Of a stretch of DNA of 64,000 nucleotides, positions 9,560-19,104 are shown piece by piece (position 1 is the stretch's first letter; each line of letters starts with the position of its first letter). The notes beneath the pieces were generated by a model. It was not told the origin of the DNA. It made no database searches and was given only the letters and a program-made list of their open reading frames with translations. The position numbers and the translations under genes are program-made. Source of the DNA: Geobacter sp. DSM 9736 (GTDB taxonomy: Bacteria > Desulfobacterota > Desulfuromonadia > Geobacterales > Geobacteraceae); NCBI RefSeq assembly GCF_900187405.1, contig NZ_LT896716.1, forward strand, positions 558,001 through 622,000, read 5' to 3'.

Positions 9560-10671
9560 CTGCCGTCTGCATACTCATTGTCGATGATGAGCCTTTGAAC
9601 CGGGAGTTGTTAGCAACAATGCTGAGCGACGGCGCACAGACGCTCCATGCTGCCGACGGGCAGGAGGCGCTGGATGTCCTGGCTGCTAATCCCGGAGTGG
9701 ATCTGATTCTCCTCGATCTGGAGATGCCTCGCATGGACGGGTATGAGACCCTTCAGGTGTTGAAGAAACATCCGGTCTGGAGGGACATACCGGTGATAGT
9801 AATAACCGCTAGCAGTAATGATGTGAAGCGTACGCTGGCGTTGGGAGCCAATGATTTCCTTCCGAAACCGTGCGATGTCGAGGAACTGCAACTGCGGGTA
9901 AGGAATCATGTCAGGTCGAAAAAGCTTCTCGATCTGACCAAGGATGTGAATGTGGTCCTTGAACGGGAAGTAGCCCATAAAACCGCAGCCCTGCAGAGTG
10001 CGCTCGATTTCTCCCGTGCAACCGAATATGAGATAAGCCTTCGACTGGGCCGGACGGCTGAGTTTCGCGACCTCGAAACCGGCATGCACACCCGCCGGAT
10101 CAGCGAGATGGCAGATGCGCTAGGGACCTTGGCGGGGCTGCCTGCTGAGGAATGCAAAGTGCTCCGGTACGCCGCTCCGCTTCATGATGTGGGGAAGGTA
10201 GGGATTCCCGATCGTATACTTCTGAAACCGGGAAGGCTGGACGAGCAGGAATTTGAAATAATGAAACTGCACACGCAGATCGGCGGCAAAATTCTCGCCC
10301 ATGCAGAAAAATATCCGGTGTTGGACGCGGGACGTATTATCGCGCTTCAGCATCATGAAAAATGGGACGGAACGGGATATCCGTTAGGATTGAAGGGAGA
10401 GGGAATCCACCTTTACGGCCGCATAGTGATGGTGGTTGACGTATTTGACGCCCTTTGTTCCGCCCGCCCCTACAAAAAACCCTTCACACTGGAACACACC
10501 ATAGGGATCCTGAAAAAGGAGAGTGGAATCTTTTTCGATCCGGCTCTTTTGCAGCTGTTTCTGGATAATTTGGAGCAGTTCGTGGTTATCCGGCGGGAGC
10601 TTGAGGATACTATGGAGGTGCAATCAATCTCACCGGCGGCCTCGGGGGCTAAATGGATGGCCGGCGGATAA
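9556..10671 (+). CDS. Response regulator with HD-GYP c-di-GMP phosphodiesterase domain
   Basis: 371 residues. REC domain (about 1-122) with the acidic pair in LIVDDEP, phospho-acceptor Asp54 in LLDLEMP and the FLPKP lysine. A linking helix follows, then HD-GYP with the metal-binding HD at 210-211 ([10 protein letters not shown]), [11 protein letters not shown] and DVFDALCS. All the signature residues of an active c-di-GMP hydrolase are present. The start overlaps the kinase stop (ATGA), so the kinase is its likely phosphodonor. The output is expected to be lower cytoplasmic c-di-GMP, favouring motility. Confidence 0.9.
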   Translation: MTAVCILIVDDEPLNRELLATMLSDGAQTLHAADGQEALDVLAANPGVDLILLDLEMPRMDGYETLQVLKKHPVWRDIPVIVITASSNDVKRTLALGANDFLPKPCDVEELQLRVRNHVRSKKLLDLTKDVNVVLEREVAHKTAALQSALDFSRATEYEISLRLGRTAEFRDLETGMHTRRISEMADALGTLAGLPAEECKVLRYAAPLHDVGKVGIPDRILLKPGRLDEQEFEIMKLHTQIGGKILAHAEKYPVLDAGRIIALQHHEKWDGTGYPLGLKGEGIHLYGRIVMVVDVFDALCSARPYKKPFTLEHTIGILKKESGIFFDPALLQLFLDNLEQFVVIRRELEDTMEVQSISPAASGAKWMAGG

Positions 10672-10686
10672 TGGAAAGGAGAAAGA

Positions 10687-11100
10687 ATGGCGGAATATAG
10701 ATGTCTTGTAGCGGACGATGACGAACTGGGGAGAGAACTGATAGCACAGTATCTGGATGGTTTAGCGGTATGCACTATGGCGGAAAACGGTCGCCAGGCC
10801 GTAGACAGCTTCGTGGCGGCCAAGGCCAAAGGGGAGCCCTTCGATCTTGCCATTCTCGATATCGTTATGCCGGAGATCGACGGCCATGCGGCAGGAAAGG
10901 AAATTCGGCGGATTGAGCGGCTGGAGGGAGTGCCTGTTTCACAGCAGGTAAAGATCATTATTCTTTCGTCCCGCAATGCTCCCCAGGACATAATGGAGTC
11001 TTTCATGTCGGCCCAGTCGGCGGCGCACCTCGTGAAGCCGGTGGAACCTGCGAAGCTGCGCGAGACGCTTGGAAAACTTGGAATACGAAAGCGTGCCTAG
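10687..11100 (+). CDS. Stand-alone response regulator receiver
   Basis: 137 residues, a single REC domain: acidic residues in CLVADDDELG, phospho-acceptor in LAILDIVMPEIDG, and the conserved lysine in HLVKPVEPAKL. There is no DNA-binding or enzymatic output domain. An AAGGAGAAAGA ribosome-binding site precedes the ATG. It is the last gene of the signalling operon and could act as a phosphate shuttle or CheY-like effector for the hybrid kinase. Confidence 0.85.
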   Translation: MAEYRCLVADDDELGRELIAQYLDGLAVCTMAENGRQAVDSFVAAKAKGEPFDLAILDIVMPEIDGHAAGKEIRRIERLEGVPVSQQVKIIILSSRNAPQDIMESFMSAQSAAHLVKPVEPAKLRETLGKLGIRKRA

Positions 11101-11158
11101 CGGCAGAGGATCATGATCTGCCTGAAGGTAATTCTGAAGCCATGTTGCGTGCCTGTCG

Positions 11159-11947
11159 CTAAAGATCCTTCACGCGGAAAGTCAGGGGGATGTCCACGCT
11201 TATCTCTTCACCGGGGATCGAGTCTGGAACGGCGGGAAATGTCCCGGCGTACCTGACGGCTCGTAATGCCGCATTGTCGAGCACGGTATAGCCGCTCGAT
11301 TTTACAAGCTCTACATGCTTCACAGATCCGTTGCGCCTCAATACGCACACCACGAGAGATCGCCCCTCGATTCCAGACTTCAGTGCGACCAGCGGATACT
11401 CCTTGCGCCGCTCAACAAGGTGACGCACCGAAGCTGCATAGGAGTTTCTCAGGTCGAGGAGGGGAGAGCGTTCTGCGCGCGGTTGTGCCTGTATGGATCG
11501 AAAGGTTGCTGTATCTCGTTTTACCCGCCATAATTTCTCTCCTCCTTCCTCTGATCCACGCGAGATACGTTCCGGACGGGGCGCTGCGGGTGAGGAACTT
11601 ACCGCAGCCAGTGAATCTCGCATCTCCGTAATCACCACTTTGTTCTCCCGCTGCTGTCCGATTTCGGAATGACGTTCCTCATTGTTGATCTGTTGGGGAG
11701 TTGGAGGAGGTGGGAGCGCGCGATGCTGTGTGATCTTCATCTGTTTTATCGGCTGTTCCTGCCCCTTCTGCTTTTCCCTATCCCACATGAGAAGCAGTGT
11801 GATCGCCAGTATCTGAAGAACCAGGAACAGCGCGAGAAACTTTCCTCCCCGTAATGTGCTTAAGCCTTTTCCTGAGTGCTTGCTTCGGGAGCGCGTTTTT
11901 ATCTCCCGATAATCATTGAGATCCTTTGAATTTATGGAATTCGACAT
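11159..11947 (-). CDS. TonB-like energy transducer
   Basis: 262 residues from the ATG at 11947, which has an AGGAA ribosome-binding site; longer frames reach 12043. A basic N-terminus precedes one membrane segment (about residues 34-50, FLALFLVLQILAITLLLMW). A Pro/Gln-rich periplasmic linker follows (PPPPTPQQINNEE), and the C-terminal ~90 residues fit a TonB box-binding domain (LVVCVLRRNGSVKHVELVKS and SGYTVLDNAALRAVR). TonB couples the proton-motive force to outer-membrane transport through ExbB-ExbD. No exbB/exbD or receptor gene is adjacent, so the partner is unknown. Confidence 0.75.
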   Translation of the reverse strand: MSNSINSKDLNDYREIKTRSRSKHSGKGLSTLRGGKFLALFLVLQILAITLLLMWDREKQKGQEQPIKQMKITQHRALPPPPTPQQINNEERHSEIGQQRENKVVITEMRDSLAAVSSSPAAPRPERISRGSEEGGEKLWRVKRDTATFRSIQAQPRAERSPLLDLRNSYAASVRHLVERRKEYPLVALKSGIEGRSLVVCVLRRNGSVKHVELVKSSGYTVLDNAALRAVRYAGTFPAVPDSIPGEEISVDIPLTFRVKDL

Positions 11948-12094
11948 CTGCCATTCCTTTCGATAGCTCGGCAAACTGATACAGAGCCGGACAATGCACT
12001 TCGAGTTACGGATGGGAAAAGTGTAGCCTGAAATGAGCATCATTCAACTGGATCAGCTGTGGGTGAGGGTGGAGAACAATCCCGAATGGAAGCG

Positions 12095-12922
12095 CTAATG
12101 GGGGGCCAGGATCTCGAAAATGTATATGATGATTTCTATGGCAATGAGGGCGATTATGATGATCTCCAGGCGGGATGCCCGGATGGCGTGGCTTAGAGTG
12201 GAAAAGACTTCTGTTATGTCCATTAGTGTCTCGGATTTGTGTTTGATCTCCTGGTAGCGCTGATTGAGCTCGAACATGTTTGCCATAGTAAGATATAGAC
12301 GGTCTGCCTCGGGGTTGTCCCAAGTGATCTCCGGCTTGTCGAGAATCATCACCGATGCTATGGAACTGTATTTGAAGCTTAAAATCTGTGAAGCAAGCCG
12401 TCCAAGTTTCTTGTCCGGGACGGTGAGCTTTCCCTGGTGCAGGAGCGCTATCATTCCCTCCATCTCATCGAGCACTTTGTCCACTTGCTCTTCGATCCTT
12501 TCCAGCGCCACCGATTTTGCGATAACAAAAGCAATAATATCGACAAAAGCAGTATTATAGTGGGACATCACCGCATAATCATTGGTGATGGCCAGGGCGC
12601 CGGTATTTTCTATGCGAAGCGAATAGTGGTCTTGGTATTTCAGGCTGGGAAGGTCGGCAAAAATGTCGCTGATGTTCCTCATCTCCCGGAAGAAGAGTTG
12701 CAGGACATCAGAAGGGCAGTCAAGAAACACGACGCCGCCAAAGAAATAAAGGTACACCTGTGGTTTTCCGGTTTCGCCAGGGGAGAGCGCCTGCATCGTC
12801 AATGGATCGAGCAGGAGCGGCTCTTCCCATCGGAGCTTCCTGGTAATGCCGAACCGTGGACCGAACTTGTTAAGATCGATCTCGCCAGCACATGCGTATG
12901 CTATGAAATGATGCTGCTGCAT
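12095..12922 (-). CDS. RMD1/YagE family (DUF155) membrane protein
   Basis: 275 residues. The central region (VYLYFFGGVVFLDC, about 55-70) and the C-terminal signature with LYLTMANMFELNQRYQEIKHK followed by one hydrophobic anchor (about 250-271, LEIIIIALIAIEIIIYIFEIL) match the RMD1/YagE (DUF155) family, known from yeast sporulation and mitochondrial proteins as well as bacteria. The biochemical role in bacteria is not established. It stands alone on the minus strand between a TonB-like gene and tRNA-Met. Confidence 0.75.
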   Translation of the reverse strand: MQQHHFIAYACAGEIDLNKFGPRFGITRKLRWEEPLLLDPLTMQALSPGETGKPQVYLYFFGGVVFLDCPSDVLQLFFREMRNISDIFADLPSLKYQDHYSLRIENTGALAITNDYAVMSHYNTAFVDIIAFVIAKSVALERIEEQVDKVLDEMEGMIALLHQGKLTVPDKKLGRLASQILSFKYSSIASVMILDKPEITWDNPEADRLYLTMANMFELNQRYQEIKHKSETLMDITEVFSTLSHAIRASRLEIIIIALIAIEIIIYIFEILAPH

Positions 12923-13072
12923 CTGCTACCTCTGGAATGGACTCGCTGAAGTTTTTGAAGATTGAATAATCTATCATGCCCCATGGGTTGTTTCCATAAT
13001 ATCATTGCTTGGCAGCGACCGGAAAGGTACAGAAAAGGGCACAGACAGTTCACCAGGTAGACGCCTTTTTGC

Positions 13073-13102
13073 TTGACAATGGGCAGTCGGCTGCGGTATA
13101 CA
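13073..13102 (+). promoter_or_regulatory. Sigma-70 promoter for tRNA-Met
   Basis: TTGACA (13073-13078), an 18-bp spacer, then TATACA (13097-13102), about 80 bp before the tRNA. The -35 is consensus and the -10 has one mismatch. Confidence 0.75.
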
Positions 13103-13132
13103 GTCAACTTTACCGGAGGCGGGGTGAAATAT

Positions 13133-13160
13133 CCTCCTAGGGATCCAAGGAGGTTTTTCT
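13133..13160 (+). terminator. Terminator-like hairpin between the promoter and tRNA-Met
   Basis: CCTCC (13133-13137) and GGAGG (13149-13153) form a short stem followed by TTTTTCTT. It lies inside the predicted tRNA leader, 21 bp before the tRNA, so it may be a processing signal rather than a true terminator. Confidence 0.4.
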
Positions 13161-13180
13161 TGCTTCTGGTGCAACATTCA

Positions 13181-13257
13181 GGCGGTGTAGCTCAGCTGGT
13201 TAGAGCATACGGCTCATATCCGTAGTGTCCGGGGTTCAAGTCCCTGCACCGCCACCA
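13181..13257 (+). tRNA. tRNA-Met (CAT), elongator type
   Basis: 77 nt cloverleaf with encoded CCA. Acceptor stem GGCGGTG/CACCGCC, anticodon loop CTCATAT (anticodon CAT), T-loop TTCAAGT. The body resembles elongator tRNA-Met (GGCGGTGTAGCTCAGCTGG start) more than tRNA-Ile2, although tilS, which modifies CAT-anticodon tRNA-Ile2, follows directly. Confidence 0.9.
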
Positions 13258-13263
13258 ATTTTC

Positions 13264-13294
13264 AACCCCCTCCTTTCCCAGGTGGGGGTTTTTT
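13264..13294 (+). terminator. Intrinsic terminator after tRNA-Met
   Basis: AACCCCC (13264-13270) pairs with GGGGGTT (13284-13290), followed by a T run. It separates the tRNA from tilS. Confidence 0.8.
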
Positions 13295-13327
13295 GCATTC
13301 TGCCGCCGCCGGAGAGGCCGGGATCAA

Positions 13328-14752
13328 ATGCTGAAAACGGTGCTTGCGTCGATAACTGAATATGGACTTTTTGTCCCTGGTGCTGCGATAGTCGTTGCCG
13401 TTTCCGGTGGGGCCGACTCGGTGGCTCTTCTTGATATCCTCTCCAGGCTCCCGGATTACAAGTTGCGTCTTGTGATCGCGCACCTCAACCACCATCTGAG
13501 AGGCAATGAATCGGATGAAGATGAACAGTTCGTCAGAGGGTTGGGAGACCGGTACCGGGTGCCGGTGGAGACTCGAGGAGTTGACGTAGCGAAGGTTGCC
13601 CGTGATAAGGGCCAGTCACTCGAAGAGGCGGGGCGGAAATGTCGGTACGACTTTTTCGCAGCGGTCGCTGAAAAACATGGTGCTTCTGTAGTGGCAGTCG
13701 CGCATCATGCGGATGATCAGGCTGAGACGGTTCTCATGCGGCTACTGCGCGGCAGTGCCGGGACCGGGCTCTGCGGAATGCTTCCGCTGTCCCAGGATGG
13801 ACGGATAGTGCGGCCCCTGCTGGGTGTTACGAGACGGGAGATAGAGGAATACCTGTCCGAGCGGGCTATTCCCTTCAGAACTGACAGCAGTAATGCCGAC
13901 CCCCGGTTTCTTCGCAATCGAGTCCGACATGAACTGCTTCCCCTTCTTTCCACTTACAACCCTGCGGTGTCCAAGCGACTTACGGCTACAGCCGATGCTT
14001 TGGCCGCCGATGAGGATCTACTGGAGCGGCTTGCAGCCGAGCTTTTAGACCGGCATGCAGAGGTGTTGCCTGGCCGGGTGCTTTTGCGGGCAGCAGGGGT
14101 GAGGGAAGAACCCCGTGGGGGCAGGCTGCGGCTTTACCGTCATGCATTGCGCCACCTGAAGGGCGATCTTCAGCGAATAGGCTATTCCCATCTGCAGGAG
14201 ACCGACCGACTCCTTTTTTCTCCTCGGCCGCATCTTTCGCTGAACCTGCCAGGGGTGACGGTGGAAAAAAGCTACGGTTCTGTTATCTTCACTCTTTCGG
14301 ACTGCTTAACCCACTGGGAAGGCTTCGACATTGAGATCGGCGGCCAAGGGCTCTTCAGCCTCAAAGGTTGCGGATTCCTTGAAGTGACTGTCCAGGTGGA
14401 TGCCCCCGGCGAAAATGGAATGAAAAGCTCCGCCCTGATCGATCTCGGAACCGCCCCTTTTCCATGGTGCATACGTACATTCCGAAACGGTGACCGTTTC
14501 ATTCCTTCAGGGATGTCAGGACACAAGAAGGTGAAAGACCTTCTCATGGAGGCGAAGGTTCCCAGATCGGATCGGCGCCGAGTGCCGCTGCTCTATTGCG
14601 GTGACGATCTTCTCTGGGTCTGCGGGATACGCAGGTCGGCGGTTGCTCCAGTTACCGCTTCAACCCGGCTTGTTGCCAAGGCGATGTTCATCCCCGATAG
14701 AGGTAAACCCGCTTGTAAAAGCGGTGTTGATATGATATCTAATCCCACTTAA
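13328..14752 (+). CDS. tilS: tRNA(Ile)-lysidine synthetase TilS
   Basis: 474 residues. It attaches lysine to C34 of tRNA-Ile2 (CAU) so that it reads AUA. The PP-loop ATP-binding motif SGGADS is at residues 26-31, followed by AHLNHHLRG, the typical TilS segment, and [23 protein letters not shown] spacing near 125-140. The C-terminal ~100 residues ([16 protein letters not shown] and [13 protein letters not shown]) are the TilS C-terminal domain. It lies just upstream of ftsH, as in many bacteria. An essential function, confidently assigned. Confidence 0.95.
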   Translation: MLKTVLASITEYGLFVPGAAIVVAVSGGADSVALLDILSRLPDYKLRLVIAHLNHHLRGNESDEDEQFVRGLGDRYRVPVETRGVDVAKVARDKGQSLEEAGRKCRYDFFAAVAEKHGASVVAVAHHADDQAETVLMRLLRGSAGTGLCGMLPLSQDGRIVRPLLGVTRREIEEYLSERAIPFRTDSSNADPRFLRNRVRHELLPLLSTYNPAVSKRLTATADALAADEDLLERLAAELLDRHAEVLPGRVLLRAAGVREEPRGGRLRLYRHALRHLKGDLQRIGYSHLQETDRLLFSPRPHLSLNLPGVTVEKSYGSVIFTLSDCLTHWEGFDIEIGGQGLFSLKGCGFLEVTVQVDAPGENGMKSSALIDLGTAPFPWCIRTFRNGDRFIPSGMSGHKKVKDLLMEAKVPRSDRRRVPLLYCGDDLLWVCGIRRSAVAPVTASTRLVAKAMFIPDRGKPACKSGVDMISNPT

Positions 14753-14823
14753 AGTACATTTATTCAACCACTTCAACTAAAGCGCACACGCTGCTGCGCG
14801 CTCAACGCATCAAGGGGGTATCC

Positions 14824-16656
14824 TTGAATCAATTTTATAAGAACCTGGCGCTCTGGCTCGTGATCAGTCTCATGATGATCCTGCTCTTCAACCTCTTCAA
14901 CAAGCCGAAGCCAAACCAGGAAAGGCTCAATTACAGCGAATTCATCGCGGCTGTGGATGCGGGCAAGGTTGGATCGGTCACCATCCAGGGCAACGATGTC
15001 ATCGGCAAGTTCACCGACGGCAAGGAGTTCAGGACCTACAAGCCTTCGGATGCAACCATATCCGAGACACTGCTTGATAAGAAGATAGCTGTATCGGCAC
15101 GGCCCGAAGAGGAGAAATTCTCCTGGTTTTCGATTTTCGTGTCCTGGTTCCCGCTGATTCTGCTAGTCGGGGTGTGGATATTCTTCATGCGGCAGATGCA
15201 GTCCGGTGGAGGAAAGGCGATGTCGTTCGGCAAGAGCCGGGCAAAGCTCCTGACTGAAGCGCAGGGAAAGGTGACGTTTGAAGATGTTGCCGGCATCGAG
15301 GAGGCAAAGGAGGAACTGGAAGAAATCATTTCCTTTCTCAAGGATCCGAAAAAATTTACCAAGCTCGGCGGGCGAATCCCCAAAGGAGTGCTCCTGATGG
15401 GACCTCCGGGCACGGGTAAAACCCTTCTGGCCCGTGCCATTGCAGGAGAGGCAGGCGTTCCTTTCTTTTCCATTTCGGGTTCCGATTTCGTCGAAATGTT
15501 TGTCGGGGTCGGAGCTAGCCGTGTTCGTGATCTTTTCGTCCAGGGCAAAAAGAGTGCTCCGTGCATCATATTTATCGATGAGATAGATGCAGTGGGGCGT
15601 CACCGCGGCGCAGGGCTCGGCGGTGGACATGACGAGCGGGAGCAGACCCTCAATCAGCTGCTTGTAGAGATGGACGGTTTCGAATCCAACGAAGGGGTCA
15701 TTCTTATCGCTGCGACCAACCGCCCTGATGTACTTGATCCGGCACTGCTCCGGCCTGGGCGTTTCGACCGACAGGTAGTAGTGCCGCGTCCAGACGTGAA
15801 AGGGCGCGAGGAGATTCTCAGGGTGCACACAAAAAAAACGCCGCTGGGATCCGGAGTCGATATGGGAGTTATCGCACGTGGAACTCCCGGATTTTCCGGT
15901 GCCGACCTTGCCAATGTGGTCAACGAGGCAGCTCTGCTGGCTGCACGAAAAGGCAAGAACGCAGTTGATATGCAGGATTTCGACGATGCCAAGGATAAGG
16001 TTCTTATGGGGGTCGAGCGGCGGAGTATGGTGATTTCCGAGGAGGAGAAAAAGAATACCGCCTACCACGAAGCAGGCCATACTCTTGTGGCGAAACTTAT
16101 ACCAGGCACCGATCCGGTGCACAAGGTCTCCATTATTCCCCGTGGGCGCGCTCTCGGTGTGACGATGCAGCTTCCGATCGAGGACAAGCACAGTTACTCG
16201 CGAGAGGCTCTGCTCAATCGGATCGCAGTGCTCATGGGGGGGCGCGCGGCGGAGGAGATTGTTTTCAATACTATGACCACGGGTGCCGGCAACGACATTG
16301 AGCGAGCCACCGAGATTGCCCGCAAAATGGTCTGTGAATGGGGAATGAGCGACAAACTCGGCCCTGTCAGTTTCGGTAAAAAAGATGAGCAGATTTTTCT
16401 CGGCCGGGAAATGGCAACACAAAAAAACTACAGCGAGGCTACTGCTGTCGAGATCGATGTCGAGATCAGGCGTATCGTCGATGAAAATTATGCCCGGGTT
16501 CTGCAACTTCTGAGGGACAAGATCGATGTCCTTCATAAGCTTTCTCTGGAACTTATCGTGAAAGAGAATCTCTCAGGAGACGAGGTCGACCGTATCATTA
16601 AAGAGGTTTCGCTTGCAGGAGCGCCTCAGGCTACTCCTCCCGTACCTTCTGTCTGA
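14824..16656 (+). CDS. ftsH: ATP-dependent zinc metalloprotease FtsH
   Basis: 610 residues from a TTG start preceded by AAGGGGG. Membrane-anchored AAA+ protease that degrades misfolded membrane proteins and regulators. Two membrane segments (about 7-24 and 103-123) flank a periplasmic region. Walker A GPPGTGKT is at 193-200, the SRH ([19 protein letters not shown]) near 296-314, and the zinc site HEAGH at 415-419. The length is standard. The stop overlaps the folP start (ATGA), which suggests coupled translation. Confidence 0.97.
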   Translation: MNQFYKNLALWLVISLMMILLFNLFNKPKPNQERLNYSEFIAAVDAGKVGSVTIQGNDVIGKFTDGKEFRTYKPSDATISETLLDKKIAVSARPEEEKFSWFSIFVSWFPLILLVGVWIFFMRQMQSGGGKAMSFGKSRAKLLTEAQGKVTFEDVAGIEEAKEELEEIISFLKDPKKFTKLGGRIPKGVLLMGPPGTGKTLLARAIAGEAGVPFFSISGSDFVEMFVGVGASRVRDLFVQGKKSAPCIIFIDEIDAVGRHRGAGLGGGHDEREQTLNQLLVEMDGFESNEGVILIAATNRPDVLDPALLRPGRFDRQVVVPRPDVKGREEILRVHTKKTPLGSGVDMGVIARGTPGFSGADLANVVNEAALLAARKGKNAVDMQDFDDAKDKVLMGVERRSMVISEEEKKNTAYHEAGHTLVAKLIPGTDPVHKVSIIPRGRALGVTMQLPIEDKHSYSREALLNRIAVLMGGRAAEEIVFNTMTTGAGNDIERATEIARKMVCEWGMSDKLGPVSFGKKDEQIFLGREMATQKNYSEATAVEIDVEIRRIVDENYARVLQLLRDKIDVLHKLSLELIVKENLSGDEVDRIIKEVSLAGAPQATPPVPSV

Positions 16657-17870
16657 TGAAGTGTGCCATGCGGCTGTTGTCGGTGAGGTCCCTGGCAGAT
16701 GCACAGCGGGACCTCGCTGCACTGGGAATCGATCCGTTCTCCCTGCGCAGTTTCGCTCCCAAAATGCTCTACCGGGTGGTGAAGGTAGACGGGGTAAATC
16801 TCGACGATGTGGCCCTTTTAAGAAAGGAGCTTTTGGCTCTCGGAGGAGACGTCGCAGTCGGCCGCAGTGGAGTGGAGGAAACTGGCAGGACGACCGCCAT
16901 CCTTATGGGATCCGACAAGCAGATGCGAAAGCTCTGCTCCTTCCTGTCCGGTTTCCAACTTGATTTTTCGACATTCGCCAACGACCTGCTCAGGCTGCTC
17001 GATAACGAGGCGAATCTACAGCGCCACTGGCATGTCGGCGGGAAAATTCTCGAATTTTCCCGCCGTTTGTGCATCATGGGCATTCTGAACCTCACGCCGG
17101 ATTCTTTTTCGGACGGTAACAGGTACCGATCTGTCGACGAGGCGGTTGAGCGTGCATTGCAGATGGAGGAGGATGGCGCCGATATAATCGACGTGGGCGG
17201 AGAAAGCACCCGTCCTTTTGCGCCACCTGTATCGGAACTGGAGGAGTTGCGCCGGGTGCTGCCTGTGCTGGAAAAGCTCAACGGGCGCCTTAAGGTGCCA
17301 GTTTCGATTGACACCTACAAAGCTGCTGTAGCCAGGGAAGCGATCGCTGCCGGAGCCGCCATTGTCAACGATGTAAGTGGGTTCACATTTGACCGGCAGA
17401 TGGCGGAAACGGTGGCAGAGACCGATGCCGGAATGGTGCTCATGCACACGCGCGGCCGGCCACATGAAATGCAGAAGGATACTAGGTATAAGGCACTCGT
17501 CGACGAGGTGATACATGATCTTCGCGCGGCGGTTGGCCGAGCAGTGACCGTGGGCATTGATGCACAGCGTATTGTGCTGGACCCAGGAATCGGCTTCGGC
17601 AAGGACGTACGCGGCAATCTCGAAATTCTGGGAAGGCTATCCGAATTCGGAGTGCTGGGACGTCCCATACTCATAGGAACTTCGCGCAAGGGTTTCATCG
17701 GCAAAGTCCTCGACCGTGAAACCACCGAACGTGCCTTCGGGACTGCGGCAACCGTGGCGCTTGCAGTAGCCGACGGCGCCTCAATTTTCAGAGTTCATGA
17801 CGTACGGGAGATGCGTGATGTCGTGGATATGGCCTTTGCCATAACGAGGCAGATGACACCTCCACACTAG
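16656..17870 (+). CDS. folP: Dihydropteroate synthase FolP with N-terminal extension
   Basis: 404 residues; typical FolP is about 270-280. The catalytic part begins near residue 145 (IMGILNLTPDSFSDG, the pterin-binding motif) and includes GADIIDVGGESTRP, VSIDTYKAAVA and LDPGIGFGKD. It condenses pterin pyrophosphate with p-aminobenzoate in folate synthesis. The first ~135 residues form a separate region of mixed helices and strands without a recognised motif. Long-form FolP proteins with such an extension occur in Geobacter and some other lineages; the extension's role is not known to me. The start overlaps the ftsH stop. Confidence 0.93.
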   Translation: MKCAMRLLSVRSLADAQRDLAALGIDPFSLRSFAPKMLYRVVKVDGVNLDDVALLRKELLALGGDVAVGRSGVEETGRTTAILMGSDKQMRKLCSFLSGFQLDFSTFANDLLRLLDNEANLQRHWHVGGKILEFSRRLCIMGILNLTPDSFSDGNRYRSVDEAVERALQMEEDGADIIDVGGESTRPFAPPVSELEELRRVLPVLEKLNGRLKVPVSIDTYKAAVAREAIAAGAAIVNDVSGFTFDRQMAETVAETDAGMVLMHTRGRPHEMQKDTRYKALVDEVIHDLRAAVGRAVTVGIDAQRIVLDPGIGFGKDVRGNLEILGRLSEFGVLGRPILIGTSRKGFIGKVLDRETTERAFGTAATVALAVADGASIFRVHDVREMRDVVDMAFAITRQMTPPH

Positions 17871-17903
17871 TCATGAGAGGCAAATTATTTTCTGGTGGAA
17901 CGA

Positions 17904-18665
17904 ATGACCGAGATACTGCAAAATTCCGGGTGGCTCTTCGATCTACTGGATGTGGCTGTGGTGGCTTTTCTCATCTACAAGTTCCTCCTTCTCATCAGGG
18001 GAACTGTCACGTTCCGGCTGGTCCTCGTTCTCGGGTTGTTATTCACACTTTACGCCTCGTCGCAGATCACCGGGCTAAAGACTCTCGGCTGGTTGCTCAA
18101 CAACCTTTTTTCCTCCGTAATTCTCGTCCTGGTCATCATTTTCCAGCATGACCTGCGTCGTGCTCTCGTCACCATCAGCCGGAAACAGTCAAACCGCGGT
18201 GGAGATGAGGGGGGCGAAGTCATCGAGCAGCTTGTGAATGCGGCACAGGCGCTTTCCGATAAGAAGATCGGCGGCTTGATGGTGCTTGAGAGAGAGATGC
18301 CTCTCGACGGCTTCCTGGAGGTAGGTACCGAGATTGATGCCAAAGTGACTTCAGAGATCATAACCTCGATATTTCTGCCCTATTCTCCGATCCACGACGG
18401 GGCTGTCATTATTCAGAAGGGGAAATTGACCAAGGCCGGATGCTTTCTTCCGCTTACCCAGAACCCGGAGATCAGCAAGACACTTGGAACCCGCCATCGC
18501 GCTGCCATCGGGCTCACCGAAATTGTCGACGCAGTTGTCATCGTTGTTTCGGAGGAGACCGGCAAGATATCGGTGGCGATAGGGGGTGGGGTTCTGCGAG
18601 ATCTGGAGCCGCCCCGCCTTCGCAAGGTGCTCCGGCAACTACTTGAGGGGAGGTGGCTGAAATGA
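17904..18665 (+). CDS. cdaA: Diadenylate cyclase CdaA (DisA_N domain)
   Basis: 253 residues from the ATG at 17904, with GGTGG five bases upstream; a GTG at 17895 is also possible. Makes c-di-AMP from two ATP. Three membrane helices lie in residues 1-90, then the DisA_N domain with the DGA motif (IHDGAVIIQKG, about 168-178) and RHRAAIG (about 205-211), both needed for catalysis. It precedes a YbbR/CdaR gene and glmM, the conserved cdaA-cdaR-glmM order, in which CdaR and GlmM modulate CdaA in Gram-positives. Confidence 0.93.
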   Translation: MTEILQNSGWLFDLLDVAVVAFLIYKFLLLIRGTVTFRLVLVLGLLFTLYASSQITGLKTLGWLLNNLFSSVILVLVIIFQHDLRRALVTISRKQSNRGGDEGGEVIEQLVNAAQALSDKKIGGLMVLEREMPLDGFLEVGTEIDAKVTSEIITSIFLPYSPIHDGAVIIQKGKLTKAGCFLPLTQNPEISKTLGTRHRAAIGLTEIVDAVVIVVSEETGKISVAIGGGVLRDLEPPRLRKVLRQLLEGRWLK

Positions 18666-19060
18666 ACCTCCCGGCTCGTCTGCCTAAGAATTCCGGGCTT
18701 ATTGTACTGTCGCTTTCACTCGCGTTTGTGTTGTGGCTGTTCGTTAATTATGATAGAGAATCCGAAACGGAGATGACCGTACCTGTTCGTGTAGTTAATG
18801 TCCCGCAAGGGCTGGACGTGACCAACCAGCTCCCCCACCATCTCGTAGTTCGGGTTGCGGGGCCGCGGATACAGCTGATGCGGCTGGTGCCCGAGCGGTT
18901 GACCGTTTCTCTCGATCTGGGGAATCTCCGTGAGGGGACTGTTGCCTTTCCGGACCTCGGGAATGCTGTGCCCGTTCCGCGAGAACTTCGGGTTACCAGG
19001 ATCTATCCCTCGATGATAGAGATCGAGCTCAGGAAGGCGGGGCGACTCCGCCGGAATTAA
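18662..19060 (+). CDS. cdaR: YbbR-like protein CdaR, single-domain form
   Basis: 132 residues from the ATG at 18662, overlapping the cdaA stop. One membrane segment (residues 15-33) precedes a single YbbR domain (about 45-125, including [16 protein letters not shown] and [15 protein letters not shown]). Gram-positive CdaR proteins usually carry three or four YbbR repeats, so this is a minimal version. It is expected to sit on the outer face of the inner membrane and adjust CdaA activity. The family call is secure; the regulatory role is inferred from gene order. Confidence 0.85.
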   Translation: MNLPARLPKNSGLIVLSLSLAFVLWLFVNYDRESETEMTVPVRVVNVPQGLDVTNQLPHHLVVRVAGPRIQLMRLVPERLTVSLDLGNLREGTVAFPDLGNAVPVPRELRVTRIYPSMIEIELRKAGRLRRN

Positions 19061-19104
19061 AACCTCTTCTGTTGCGCGCGCAGCCTGAAGACAAGGAGAG
19101 AGTA

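Noticed and set aside
12437..12949. 170-residue plus-strand frame
   Set aside because: Antisense shadow of the RMD1/DUF155 gene.
13181..13257. CAT-anticodon tRNA as tRNA-Ile2, given tilS next to it
   Set aside because: Acceptor, D- and anticodon stems fit elongator tRNA-Met better. The modification state cannot be read from sequence, so a small doubt remains.
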